64,000 nucleotides of DNA from Streptomyces sp. PH10-H1 (GTDB lineage: Bacteria > Actinomycetota > Actinomycetes > Streptomycetales > Streptomycetaceae), in NCBI RefSeq assembly GCF_030063355.1, contig NZ_JASISZ010000036.1, positions 1 to 64,000 of the forward strand, in the 5' to 3' direction. The first letter of the stretch is position 1, and each line of letters begins with the position of its first letter. Below, in pieces: positions 17,272-25,467 of this stretch. A program made the translations under genes and the position numbers. Below the pieces are notes generated by a model, which was not told the DNA's origin, searched no databases, and worked only from the letters and a program-made list of their open reading frames with translations.

Positions 17272-18429
17272 TCAGCGCCGGGCGAGCGAGGTCTGCTCGA
17301 CGGCGAACAACTGCTCCTCGACGTGGTCGAGCGCCAGCCGCAGCGCGCCGGTGGCGATGGCCTCCTGGCCCAGCGCCGACAACCGCACCTCGGGGGGCCG
17401 CAGGCAGTAGCGCGCCAGCTGGTCGCGCAGCGGCTCCAGGACGCCGTCCAGGCCGGCCGCCCAGCCGCCGATGACGACCAGCTCGGGGTCGAGGGCGAGC
17501 ACCAGCGCCGCCACATCGTGCACCAGCCGCCGCAGGAACCGGTCCACGGCCTCAGTCGCCTGGGAATCGCCGCGCTTCGCGAGCGCGAAGACCCGGGCGA
17601 CGGCCGTCTCGTCCAGCGGATGCAGCGGCGTACCGGTGGTCGACAGCAGATGCTCGGGCGTCACCTCTTGGCCCAGCAGGTGCAGGGCCCCGATCTCGCC
17701 CGCCGCGCCGCCGAAGCCCCGGTGCAGCCGGCCGCCGATCAGCGACCCGGCACCCGGGCTCAGCCCGGCCAGCACGAAGACCATGTCGTCCGTTCCCACG
17801 GCGACGCCCTTCCAGTGCTCGGCGACGGCCGCGACGTTCGCGTCGTTCTCCACCAGCACCGGACAGCGGAACGAACGCTGCAGCCGCTCCCCGAGCGGCA
17901 GTCCCGTCCAGCCCGGCAGCGCCGTGCTCAACCGCACGGCGCCGTCCGCCTCGACGATGCCCGGGCTGCCGACCCCGACCGCCCACAGCGTGCTGCGGGC
18001 CACTCCGCACTTGCGTAGCAGCTCGGCGACCGTGCCGCGGACCCGCTCCAGGCGTTCGTCGGCGGGCGCCGACTCCGACACGTCATGGCCCAGCGAGCCC
18101 AGCACCTGCCCGCTGAGGTCGGACAGCACCGCGCGGACCTGGTGCGCGCCGATCTCGATGCCCAGCAGATGGCCGGCCTCGGCGTGGAACCGGAAGCGGC
18201 GGGCCGGCCGGCCCTGCTTACGGGCGTCGCCGGGCTCGGCCGCGGCCTCCACCACCAGGCGGGACTCCGTCAGCCCCTCGATGATGCCCTCGACGGTCGG
18301 CCGGGACAGGCCGGTGCTGTGCACCAGCTCGGTCAGAGTGGGGGTCTGGGACCCGCGCAGCGCGTGGAGGACCACCGCGGAATTGATCCGTCGCAGCAGG
18401 GACGGGTCCCCGCCGGTGAGCCGCCCCAA
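17272..18429 (-). CDS. ROK family transcriptional regulator
   Basis: A ROK-type repressor of about 385 residues. It has an N-terminal winged HTH (LLRRINSAVVLHALRG, LTELVHSTGLSRPTVEGIIE) and then a sugar-kinase-fold domain with the ATP/sugar motifs GHLLGIEIGAHQVRAVLSDL, VLVENDANVAAVAEH, LIGGRLHRGFGGAAGEIGAL and VVIGGWAAGLDGVL. The classical CxCGxxGC zinc motif of NagC/Mlc is absent. I prefer the TTG at 18429, which has GGGAGG 7 bases upstream and gives the usual ROK length. A GTG at 18573 would add 48 residues of low-complexity Ala/Arg sequence. Ligand unknown, presumably a sugar. Confidence 0.85.
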   Translation of the reverse strand: MGRLTGGDPSLLRRINSAVVLHALRGSQTPTLTELVHSTGLSRPTVEGIIEGLTESRLVVEAAAEPGDARKQGRPARRFRFHAEAGHLLGIEIGAHQVRAVLSDLSGQVLGSLGHDVSESAPADERLERVRGTVAELLRKCGVARSTLWAVGVGSPGIVEADGAVRLSTALPGWTGLPLGERLQRSFRCPVLVENDANVAAVAEHWKGVAVGTDDMVFVLAGLSPGAGSLIGGRLHRGFGGAAGEIGALHLLGQEVTPEHLLSTTGTPLHPLDETAVARVFALAKRGDSQATEAVDRFLRRLVHDVAALVLALDPELVVIGGWAAGLDGVLEPLRDQLARYCLRPPEVRLSALGQEAIATGALRLALDHVEEQLFAVEQTSLARR

Positions 18430-18629
18430 CGTATGTCCTCCCAGCCTGTGCCTGTGTGTGGGCGGATCGTACCTGGCCCGCCGTCGCGCGGCGAGTGCCG
18501 CCACCGCACCGGTCGCACCGGTGGGTGCCGGGGCGCCGCCAATCGCCGTACTGGCGGGGTCCGCTGGGGTCACGGACCCTCACGGAACGCCTTGCCTCGC
18601 TCGACATGACGATTGCGGGCGGGCGTGCG

Positions 18630-19181
18630 CTAGAGTTCCGCCGCCCGCGCGTCGGCGGCGGCGCGCAGCCGTCCGAACTCCTCCGCCATGGCCGCGGCCG
18701 TCCAGTGGGCGTTGAGGCCACTGGGGTTCGGCAGCGCCCAGATCCGGGTCCGTCCGATGGTCCGGTCCTGCGGGCCGATCACGGCGCTCTTCTCGCCGAA
18801 GGCGATCCGGTAGGCCGTGATACCGGCCACGGCCAGCCAGGCGGGCTCCAGCCGGCGCACCTTGGCGTCGAGGATCCGGCCGCCCTCGCGCATCTCCTCG
18901 GCGCTCAGCTCGTCGGCCCGCGCGGTGGCCCGTGCGGCGACGTTGGTGATGCCGAGCCCGTACGCGAGCAGCTCGCGCTGCTCGGACGGGCTGAGGAGGC
19001 GCGGGGTGAAGCCCGAGGCGTACAGCACCGGCCAGAACCGGTTGCCCGGCCGGGCGAAGTGATGGCCGGTCGCCGCGGACAGCAGCCCCGGATTGATCCC
19101 GCAGAAGAGCACACGCAGACCGCCCGCGGCCACATCCTCAATGGTGCGGTCGCGGGCGGCTTCGAGTTCCTCCGGTTTCAG
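18630..19181 (-). CDS. mug: G/U mismatch-specific DNA glycosylase, probable CTG start
   Basis: A Mug/TDG-type uracil-DNA glycosylase that removes U or T opposite G. Motif 1 is VLFCGINPGLLSAATGHHFA (GINPG, with the catalytic Asn), followed by RPGNRFWPVLYASG and motif 2 region WALPNPSGLNAHWT. A GTG at 19133 (504-base frame) is the first normal start, but it has no usable ribosome site. The frame extends upstream as LKPEELEAARDRTIEDV, which looks like the true N-terminus. The first codon of that extension is CTG at 19181, with GGAG 7 bases upstream, and its CTGA overlaps the purB stop exactly as an ATGA junction would. Translation is therefore probably coupled to purB, from a non-canonical CTG. 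Confidence 0.8.
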   Translation of the reverse strand: MKPEELEAARDRTIEDVAAGGLRVLFCGINPGLLSAATGHHFARPGNRFWPVLYASGFTPRLLSPSEQRELLAYGLGITNVAARATARADELSAEEMREGGRILDAKVRRLEPAWLAVAGITAYRIAFGEKSAVIGPQDRTIGRTRIWALPNPSGLNAHWTAAAMAEEFGRLRAAADARAAEL

Positions 19182-20611
19182 AGGATCGCTCCGGGCGTGT
19201 AGGCGGCCGCCTTCGGGTGCCGCTCGGCGACCTCGGCGATCCGCTGCACCACGGCCGCGACCTGACCGGCGGCGGCGCCCGTGAACGACAGCCGGTCGGC
19301 CATCAGCGCGTCCAGCTGCGCCCGGTCCAGCGGCATCCGCTCGTCCTCGGCGAGCCGGTCCAGCAGCTCATTGCGCTCGGCGCCCTTCTCGCGCATCGCC
19401 AGCGCGGAGGCCACCGCGTGCTCCTTGATGACCTCGTGCGCGATCTCGCGGCCCACACCCGCGCGCACCGCGCCCATCAGCACCTTTGTCGTGGCCAGGA
19501 ACGGCAGGTAGCGGTCCAGTTCGCGGGCGATGACGGCCGGGAAGGCGCCGAACTCGTCCAGCACCGTCAGGAACGTTTCCAGCAGGCCGTCGAAGGCGAA
19601 GAACGCGTCGGGCAGCGCGACCCGGCGCACCACCGAGCAGGACACATCGCCCTCGTTCCACTGGTCGCCGGCCAGCTCGCCGACCATCGAGGCGTAGCCG
19701 CGCAGGATCACCGCGAGGCCGTTGACCCGCTCGCACGAGCGGGTGTTCATCTTGTGGGGCATCGCGGACGAGCCGACCTGGCCGGGCTTGAAGCCCTCGG
19801 TGACCAGCTCGTGCCCGGCCATCAGCCGGATCGTCTTGGCCAGCGACGAGGGAGCCGCGGCCAGCTGCACCAGCGCGGTCACCGCGTCGTAGTCCAGCGA
19901 GCGCGGGTAGACCTGGCCGACGGAGGTGAAGGCCCGCGAGAAGCCCAGGTGCCCGGCGATCCGGTCCTCCAGCTCGGCGAGCTTGGCGGTGTCGCCGTCC
20001 AGCAGGTCCAGCATGTCCTGCGAGGTGCCCACCGGGCCCTTGATACCGCGCAGCGGATAGCGGCTGAGCAGGTCCTCGACCCGCTCGAAGGCCACCAGCA
20101 GCTCGTCGGCCGTCGTCGCGAAGCGCTTGCCCAGTGTGGTGGTCTGCGCGGCGACATTGTGCGAACGGCCGGCCATGACCAGCTCGGCGTACTCGGCCGC
20201 GAGCTTCCCGAGCCGGGTCAGCACCGCCACCGTACGGTCGCGGACGTGCTCGAGCGACAGCCGGATCTGCAGCTGCTCGACGTTCTCGGTGAGGTCGCGC
20301 GACGTCATGCCCTTGTGGACCTGCTCGTGCCCGGCGAGGGCGTTGAACTCCTCGATACGGGCCTTCACGTCGTGCCGGGTGACCTTCTCGCGCTCGGCGA
20401 TGGAGGCGAGGTCGACCCGATCCAGCACCCGCTCGTAGTCGGCGAGCGCCTGCTCGGGGACCTCGATGCCGAGGTCCTTCTGCGCCCGCAGGACGGCGAG
20501 CCACAGGCGGCGCTCCAGCACCACTTTCTGCTCGGGGGACCACAAGGTGGCGAGCTCCGCCGAGGCGTAGCGGCCGGCCAGGACGTTCGGGATACGAGGC
20601 TTAGCAGTCAC
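19178..20611 (-). CDS. purB: Adenylosuccinate lyase
   Basis: A 477-residue fumarase/aspartase-superfamily enzyme. It converts SAICAR to AICAR and adenylosuccinate to AMP in purine synthesis. Three family regions are visible: EQVHKGMTSRDLTENVE, MAGRSHNVAAQTTTLGKR (general acid His in GRSH), and the signature VGSSAMPHKMNTRSCERVNG, whose flexible loop carries the catalytic Ser. Length and actinobacterial sequence fit PurB. The start is the GTG at 20611 (VTAKPRIPNVLAGRYAS). The downstream mug gene overlaps its stop codon, so the two are very likely co-transcribed. Confidence 0.95.
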   Translation of the reverse strand: MTAKPRIPNVLAGRYASAELATLWSPEQKVVLERRLWLAVLRAQKDLGIEVPEQALADYERVLDRVDLASIAEREKVTRHDVKARIEEFNALAGHEQVHKGMTSRDLTENVEQLQIRLSLEHVRDRTVAVLTRLGKLAAEYAELVMAGRSHNVAAQTTTLGKRFATTADELLVAFERVEDLLSRYPLRGIKGPVGTSQDMLDLLDGDTAKLAELEDRIAGHLGFSRAFTSVGQVYPRSLDYDAVTALVQLAAAPSSLAKTIRLMAGHELVTEGFKPGQVGSSAMPHKMNTRSCERVNGLAVILRGYASMVGELAGDQWNEGDVSCSVVRRVALPDAFFAFDGLLETFLTVLDEFGAFPAVIARELDRYLPFLATTKVLMGAVRAGVGREIAHEVIKEHAVASALAMREKGAERNELLDRLAEDERMPLDRAQLDALMADRLSFTGAAAGQVAAVVQRIAEVAERHPKAAAYTPGAIL

Positions 20612-20726
20612 GTGCAGAGAGTCTACTGCGCGTCGGCGCAGGCCAGCGCCGGGCCGGGATCGGGCTCCGTCAGGCCCTGCGGACACGGGTCAGCTCGTCT
20701 GACCTCATCAACCTCATCAGATCTCG

Positions 20727-21497
20727 TCAGCCCTCGTACGGGAGCAGCTCGCCGCGCTTGGGCGGCATCCCGTCGCCCGAGGAGCGGCCGGTCAGCCGCC
20801 TGCCGATCCACGGCACCAGGTGCTCACGCGTGAAGCGCAGGTCGGCGTTGCGCCGCGTCACCCACCCCGGCGGCACCGCGGGCGGCAGCAGGTCGGTCCA
20901 GTCGGACTCCGCCTCGTGCCCGAGCGCCTGCCAGACCGCCTCGGCCACCCGCCGGTGGCCCTCGGCGTTCAGATGCAGCCGGTCATCGGCCCACAGCTGC
21001 GGATCACCCAGCACCTCGGCCCCGTACAGGTCCACGACCACCGCCCCGTGCCGCTCCGCCAGCGCGTCGATGAAGGCGAACAGCTGCTCCATCCGCGGCA
21101 GGAACCGCGTGGCCACCGGGCCGCGCCGCGCGGGGCTGCGCATCAGCACCAGCTGTTCGCAGCTCGGTGCGAGTTTCTCCACGGCACGCTCCAGCAGCGC
21201 GCACACGGCGTCCACGTCGCACTTCGGGCGCAGCACATCATTGAGCCCGCCGACCAGCGTGACCAGGTCGGCGCCCATCGCCGCGGCCACCTCCGCCTGC
21301 TCGTCCGCGATCTGCCGGATGAGCTTGCCCCGCACCGCGAGGTTGGCGTACTGGAAGCCGGGCGCACGGGCGGCGAGACGACCGGCGACCAGATCGGCCC
21401 ATCCGCGGTACGAGCCGTTCGGGAGGGCGTCCGACATACCTTCGGTGAAGGAGTCGCCGACCGCGACAAAGCTGGTGTATGTGGCATTCATCTGCAT
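20727..21497 (-). CDS. SGNH/GDSL hydrolase family protein
   Basis: A 256-residue SGNH hydrolase. Block I is YTSFVAVGDSFTEGMSD (GDSFTEG, nucleophile Ser), block II YANLAVRGKL (Gly/Arg), block III LVGGLNDVLRP (GxND) and block V WADDRLHLNAEGHRRVAEAV (DxxHxN). The C-terminal about 60 residues (PPGWVTRRNADLRFTREHLV) are typical of a Streptomyces cytoplasmic subgroup. No signal peptide is seen. I start at the ATG at 21497; the ATG at 21491 is equally possible. Likely a carboxyl-ester or O-acetyl esterase; substrate unknown. Confidence 0.9.
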   Translation of the reverse strand: MQMNATYTSFVAVGDSFTEGMSDALPNGSYRGWADLVAGRLAARAPGFQYANLAVRGKLIRQIADEQAEVAAAMGADLVTLVGGLNDVLRPKCDVDAVCALLERAVEKLAPSCEQLVLMRSPARRGPVATRFLPRMEQLFAFIDALAERHGAVVVDLYGAEVLGDPQLWADDRLHLNAEGHRRVAEAVWQALGHEAESDWTDLLPPAVPPGWVTRRNADLRFTREHLVPWIGRRLTGRSSGDGMPPKRGELLPYEG

Positions 21498-21612
21498 GGC
21501 GCGGGCGATATTACCCGCCTTTCCCGATCCGCTCGACCTTGGTGCCGGATGCGGGACCATGGATGGAGTACCCGCCGACCGCTGGCGGGGCCGCACCAGC
21601 ATCGGAGGCCCC

Positions 21613-21843
21613 ATGGCCCGTACCCGCCGCGACCGCCCCGGTCCCGTTACGACCGCTCTCCACCGCGCCACGGACGCGCTGAGCCGTGCGGTCGGCCGGC
21701 AGCCGTGGCTGGCCGTGCTCTGCGGCCTGATCGCACTGGCCATCGTGTACCTGGCGCTCGGCAACACGACCGGGCTGATCATCACGCTCGCCTGCATCGG
21801 CGTCGCCGCGGCCGCGGCCGCCGTCGTCACCCACCACCGCTGA
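21613..21843 (+). CDS. Small single-helix membrane protein
   Basis: A 76-residue protein starting at the ATG at 21613, with GGAGG 5 bases upstream. A basic N-terminus (MARTRRDRPG) and amphipathic stretch precede hydrophobic segments (PWLAVLCGLIALAIVYLALG and LIITLACIGVAAAAAAVV), so it probably spans the membrane twice as a hairpin. I do not recognise a family. It is divergent from the SGNH hydrolase. Confidence 0.65.
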   Translation: MARTRRDRPGPVTTALHRATDALSRAVGRQPWLAVLCGLIALAIVYLALGNTTGLIITLACIGVAAAAAAVVTHHR

Positions 21844-21943
21844 ACTCCGGCCGTTGTCAGTGCCGCCCCTTAGCCTGGACCCAACCTATTCACCGCTGGC
21901 TGCGGTCGGGCCGCCCCGCCCGTTGAGGGGCGGGGCCACACTC

Positions 21944-21977
21944 CTCGAAGTACCCGTATCCTCGAAGTACCCGTATC
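21944..21977. repeat. Perfect 17-bp tandem duplication
   Basis: CTCGAAGTACCCGTATC occurs twice head to tail (21944-21960 and 21961-21977) in the spacer before the remnant patch. It is outside any supported gene. Confidence 0.9.
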
Positions 21978-22037
21978 ATCCGGCGCGTTGGGCCGCCGGT
22001 ACGGGCACATCCGACTACGGGCACATTCGAGGCGGTG

Positions 22038-22250
22038 CTACTCGCCGGCCTCCCGTACCGCCACGAGCGCCATCTCCCACGGATAGTCGCCCGGCTGCTC
22101 CTGACCCGGCTGGTCCCGCATGAAGCCGCCTTCCCCGTACAGCACGTTCACCCCCGCCAGCCGGAGCTCGCCGATGGACCGCTCGAACTGAGGGTGCTGG
22201 ACGTAGGCGGCGTTCGCGCACGGCATCGTCACCATCGGAATCCGCTTGCC
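22038..22250 (-). pseudogene. Flavoprotein (PPCDC-like) C-terminal remnant
   Basis: About 70 residues on the minus strand match the C-terminal end of a flavoprotein/phosphopantothenoylcysteine decarboxylase-like protein: DIGKRIPMVTMPCANAAYVQ, HPQFERSIGELRLAGVNVLY, YPWEMALVAV and a stop at 22038. Similarity stops abruptly at about 22250. The N-terminal two thirds, with the FMN-binding motifs, are gone. The sequence beyond belongs to a plus-strand gene, so a deletion has fused the two. Confidence 0.65.
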
Positions 22251-23058
22251 GATGTCAACCTCGACGACCTGCGGGCGATGCTCCGTGACGGCGGGAGTGA
22301 GGGCGGGAGTGACGGTGGGAGCCGGCGGATGTGGTCCCACGAGCACGAGCAGACCGTCCTCGCCATCCAGGACGTCGTCGTGGACAACACCCACCTGACG
22401 CCGCGCATCCCCGAGCGGCTCAAGGCCGCAGTCGCCGGGCAGGCGGCCTTCGTCATCCACGACCACCGACGTGCCGCTCGATGAATGCCTGCGCCGCGAC
22501 GCGGCCCGCGACAACCCCGTGGGCGAGGACATCATCCGCCTCTTGGACGGCAAGCGCATCAAGGCCGCCCGGAGCGGCTGGCGGCTCACGGACGACTGGA
22601 TGAACGACACTCCCGCCGTCGAGCCCTACATCGCGGACGAAACGCTCCCCGCCGCGGTGATGTGCGACATCGACGGCACCCTCGCGGTCAACCTGAACCG
22701 CAACCCCTACGACTTCACCCACTGCGAGCGGGACGGCCTGAACACCTCGGTGCGCGACGCCCTCGTCGCGTTCCAGCAGGCGAACTGCGACCGGATCGTG
22801 CTGCTGTCGGGATGCGGTGAGGAGTTCCGGCCGCAGACGGAGGCCTGGATCGCGGCGCACGCCGTGCCCTGCGACGAACTGTGGATGCGGCACGCGGGCG
22901 ACGCGCGCCGCGAAGACATCGTCAAGGCCGAACTCTTCGACGCGCACCTCCGCCACCGGTACAACGTTCGCGTCAGTCTTGATGACCGCGACAGAGTTGT
23001 AGCGATTTGGCGCCGTATGGGGCTGCCAACCTGGCAGGTGAACCACGGAGACTTCTGA
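22251..23058 (+). pseudogene. Polynucleotide kinase-phosphatase (Pnkp-like) remnant
   Basis: The plus-strand frame from about 22251 has VNLDDLRAMLRDGG, then HEQTVLAIQDVVVDNTHLTP, which is the lower half of a phage T4 Pnk-type kinase domain. The P-loop and start are missing. Near 22470 the frame shifts (about two bases lost) and continues as DVPLDECLRRDAARDNPVGE, then a linker and a nearly complete HAD phosphatase domain with motif I VMCDIDGTLAVNLNRN (DxDGT), motif II LLSGC, and the motif IV-like SLDDRDRVVAIWR, ending WQVNHGDF. Intact homologues are about 300 residues and repair RNA or DNA ends. The phosphatase part could in theory be expressed alone, from an internal ATG such as 22600. Confidence 0.7.
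22287..22322 (+). repeat. 12-bp tandem repeat (x3) inside the Pnkp remnant
   Basis: Three imperfect 12-base units (22287-22298, 22299-22310, 22311-22322) encode DGGS-EGGS-DGGS in the kinase frame, between DDLRAMLR and the WSHEHEQTV helix. Confidence 0.8.
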
Positions 23059-23061
23059 GGG

Positions 23062-23331
23062 GCGGTCTGCTGCCGCGCCGATGGGCGGCTGAAGCGGATG
23101 CCCTCGTCCTCCAGGGGGCCGCGCCGCAGTATGAGGATGTCGCGCGGGTAGTTCTGATGGAGCCGCCAGGGCGCGGACGGCCCCTGTTCGGGCAGGGCGC
23201 GCTGCGCTTGTACATAGCGCCTCCAGGATTGCGAACGTCTTGCCCGGGGTCTCCCGCCGGAGGCGGCAGGCGGCAGCGATGCCGGACAGGCCGGCACCGA
23301 CGATCAGCACATCGACGTGTTCCGCCGGCAT
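23062..23331 (-). pseudogene. Flavin-containing monooxygenase remnant with internal deletion
   Basis: The ATG at 23331 opens MPAEHVDVLIVGAGLSGIAA, a GxGxxG FAD-binding start of a flavin-containing (Baeyer-Villiger type) monooxygenase, and continues ETPGKTFAILEA. Similarity stops near 23217. In another frame the next recognisable text, PWRLHQNYPRDILILRRGPL then EDEGIRFSR, looks like the C-terminal end of the same family. About 400 residues between are missing. No stop of the original gene is left; the tail runs into the Pnkp remnant. Confidence 0.7.
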
Positions 23332-23367
23332 GCCGTTCCCCCCTCGCCTCCAGGAGCGTCCAAGCGG

Positions 23368-23568
23368 CTATTCGTCCGGTTCCGACCGGGACAGCGCCGC
23401 CGCGGGCGGCGACGGCTTCGGCCGCCGAGGCTCCCGGACACCGGCGGGCGGCGGACCGCCGGGACCCCCGCCGCCCGGACGGATCCGCCGCCGGAACAGT
23501 CTGAGGAGAGCCATCAGCGGAATGAGCGGCAGGACGAGCCACAACCATGGTTTCTTCTTCCTCTGCAT
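23368..23568 (-). CDS. Small membrane protein, unknown
   Basis: A 66-residue protein with a basic start (MQRKKKPW), one hydrophobic helix (LWLVLPLIPLMALLRLF) and a Pro/Gly/Arg-rich tail. GGAG lies 9 bases before the ATG. No family recognised. It could be a small membrane anchor; coding support is codon usage and the ribosome site only. Confidence 0.5.
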   Translation of the reverse strand: MQRKKKPWLWLVLPLIPLMALLRLFRRRIRPGGGGPGGPPPAGVREPRRPKPSPPAAALSRSEPDE

Positions 23569-23789
23569 CCTTCAACACTCCGCCCGGCGCCCGGTCCGCG
23601 CCATAGCCCCTCCGGGCCAAGGGGTCCCCTAAGGGCTGAAGCGCGTCGCGGTGTCGTGCGGGGCGCCCCTCGCGGCAGGGTGGTCCCCGACGCGCTGAGC
23701 GCGCGTTTCCGCGGCCGGCAGGCAGCCCTGATCGTCGCCGCTGTGGCACTGTGGAGGGCTGCGCAGGCGATCGGAGGCTGAACCAACCC

Positions 23790-24281
23790 GTGACCGCGAT
23801 CATCTGGATCACCGAGGGCACGTGGCAGGCGACGGTGGACGCCGCGCGCGCCCACGTCCCCGACGCGGCGGACATCACCTTGCTGTATGTCACCGGTGAC
23901 GATGCCGAAGCCGCCGCGCACGGCGCGTTCGCGGGTCTGCTCGGCCGGGGCCATCGCGAGCGCGACCCCGGCGACTACCTGGAGGCCCTGTCCGCGACGG
24001 CGGCCGCCGAACTCCTGGGCGTGGCGGCCGACCGGCTGGGCCGGCCCGTGAGCCGGCGTCAGCTTCACGGGCGCGTCGCACGCGAGGTCGTGCGCGCGGC
24101 CGAGGGCGCCGACCTCCTGATCTGCGCGCGGGACGGTGACCGCCGGCGGCTGGGTCCGCGGAGCCTGGGGCCCGCCACCCGATTCGTCGTCGACCACGCG
24201 CCCTGCCCCGTCCTGCTGGTGTGGCCCGAATCCGCACCCGGTATCGGTTCGATCCCGCCTCCGCCGCACCGGCATCCCTGA
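23790..24281 (+). CDS. Universal stress protein-like protein
   Basis: A 163-residue UspA-like protein starting at the GTG at 23790 (GGAGG 12 bases upstream). The first strand is VTAIIWITEGTW, followed by ITLLYVTGDD. The C-terminal part has REVVRAAEGADLLICARDGD and LGPATRFVVDHAPCPVLLVW, the usual end of a Usp domain (G-x9-G(S/T) region followed by CPVLLV). The GxGS nucleotide motif is only partly conserved (LGPRSLGPATR), so ATP binding is uncertain. Convergent with the next gene, 18 bases apart. Confidence 0.75.
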   Translation: MTAIIWITEGTWQATVDAARAHVPDAADITLLYVTGDDAEAAAHGAFAGLLGRGHRERDPGDYLEALSATAAAELLGVAADRLGRPVSRRQLHGRVAREVVRAAEGADLLICARDGDRRRLGPRSLGPATRFVVDHAPCPVLLVWPESAPGIGSIPPPPHRHP

Positions 24282-24299
24282 CGAGCTGCCGGCCGCCGT

Positions 24300-25316
24300 T
24301 CAGAGTGTGATGGCCCAGCGGGCCTTGTACAGGCTGGACCCGGGGAGGGTCTCCACGTCGGCTGGGGCCTGGAGGCGGACGGTGGAGGTGCACCAGGTGC
24401 AGGGATTGTCGGTGTCGGGTGCCACGGAGAGGATCTGGCCCGTCAGGGGGTCGTCGCCGATGCTCTTGACGAGGGGGCGGTCCACGGCCGCCTGTTCGCT
24501 GTACGACACGAAGGTACGGGTGGCGAGGGAGAACTGGCGGACGTGGGTCATGGTGGTCACCCACAGTCGGCTCGGGTCGAGGGCGACGGTGCCCAGATCG
24601 TGTCCGCCGGTCTCGGGCAGCGGTACGGTCGACACCGCGGTGATCTGCGGCAGTTGCGGGGTGCCGCTGATGGCGAGGGACACCAAATGGTTGTCACCGA
24701 CGGCCCAGAGCACCTGGTGCAGCGGGTCCCATTGCAGGCCGTGGGCGCCGGGCAGGGCGAACTCCGCATGGTCGGTGCGACGGGGCCCGGTCGAGGCGGC
24801 ATACACGCGGACGAAGCCGCCCGTGCTGGCGGCCACCGCGATGTTGCCGTCGGGGAGCACTTCCATGGTGTGGAGGTTGCCGGGAATGGCGGCGGCCCAG
24901 TAGGCGCGCCCGCCCGGGTACTCCACGACCGCTGCGAAGCCGTCCGAGGCACAGGTGAGCACCCAGGTCCGGTGGGCGCCGACGTGCCACTTGGCTTCGC
25001 TGACATTGCGCCAGGTCAGCTCCGGCTGCAGGTCGCTGAATTCCGTCAGCGTTCCGGGCGACCAGGTCCAGACCGAGGCCAGGGTCGACAGAGCGGCCCG
25101 TCTGCCGCGCAGGGTTGTTGTGTTGGGGTCGAGCAGCAGGACACGGCGCGACGCCTGATCGGCGGCGATGATCAGGCTCCGCTTGCCGGTCGTCCTGCCG
25201 GGTGACCAGGGCGCGGCGTGGGCGACAGCCGAGGGCACGGCGAGGGCCAGCGCCGCGGAGGCGGCCGTCCGCAGGGTGGCCCTGCGAGTGGGGCGGTCTG
25301 CGGAACTCGTGGACAT
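24300..25316 (-). CDS. Secreted DUF6528-like beta-propeller protein
   Basis: A 338-residue exported protein. The N-terminus has a twin-arginine-like signal (PTRRATLRTAASAALALAVP, cleavage after AHA about residue 34). The mature part has propeller-like repeats: SLIIAADQASRRVLLLDPNT, DGFAAVVEYPGGRAYWAA, HTMEVLPDGNIAVAASTGGF, HGLQWDPLHQVLWAVGDNHL and GTVALDPSRLWVTTMTHVRQ. It resembles the DUF6528 family. No enzyme motif is evident; ligand or surface binding is possible. The start is the ATG at 25316. Confidence 0.7.
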   Translation of the reverse strand: MSTSSADRPTRRATLRTAASAALALAVPSAVAHAAPWSPGRTTGKRSLIIAADQASRRVLLLDPNTTTLRGRRAALSTLASVWTWSPGTLTEFSDLQPELTWRNVSEAKWHVGAHRTWVLTCASDGFAAVVEYPGGRAYWAAAIPGNLHTMEVLPDGNIAVAASTGGFVRVYAASTGPRRTDHAEFALPGAHGLQWDPLHQVLWAVGDNHLVSLAISGTPQLPQITAVSTVPLPETGGHDLGTVALDPSRLWVTTMTHVRQFSLATRTFVSYSEQAAVDRPLVKSIGDDPLTGQILSVAPDTDNPCTWCTSTVRLQAPADVETLPGSSLYKARWAITL

Positions 25317-25388
25317 GAGGGCGCTCCCGTGCGGGTGGTGTGGTGGTTGTCACGGATCTGACCGGCTGACCTGACTCACGCACGTCAG

Positions 25389-25440
25389 TCGTGGACCTGA
25401 ATCGTGGACTTGAGATGTGGACCTGGGTCGTGGTCTGACG
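25389..25440. repeat. Degenerate 13-bp tandem repeat (x4)
   Basis: Four 13-base units based on TCGTGGACCTGAA run from 25389 to 25440, between the secreted protein gene and the phosphodiester glycosidase gene. They are non-coding. Confidence 0.7.
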
Positions 25441-25467
25441 TCGCAGACCGGCGATCGCGGACCCGCG

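Noticed and set aside
21854-22123. Possible 89-residue plus-strand gene
   Set aside because: The translation is Pro/Arg-rich, includes the 17-bp duplication and matches no family; it runs antisense into the flavoprotein remnant.
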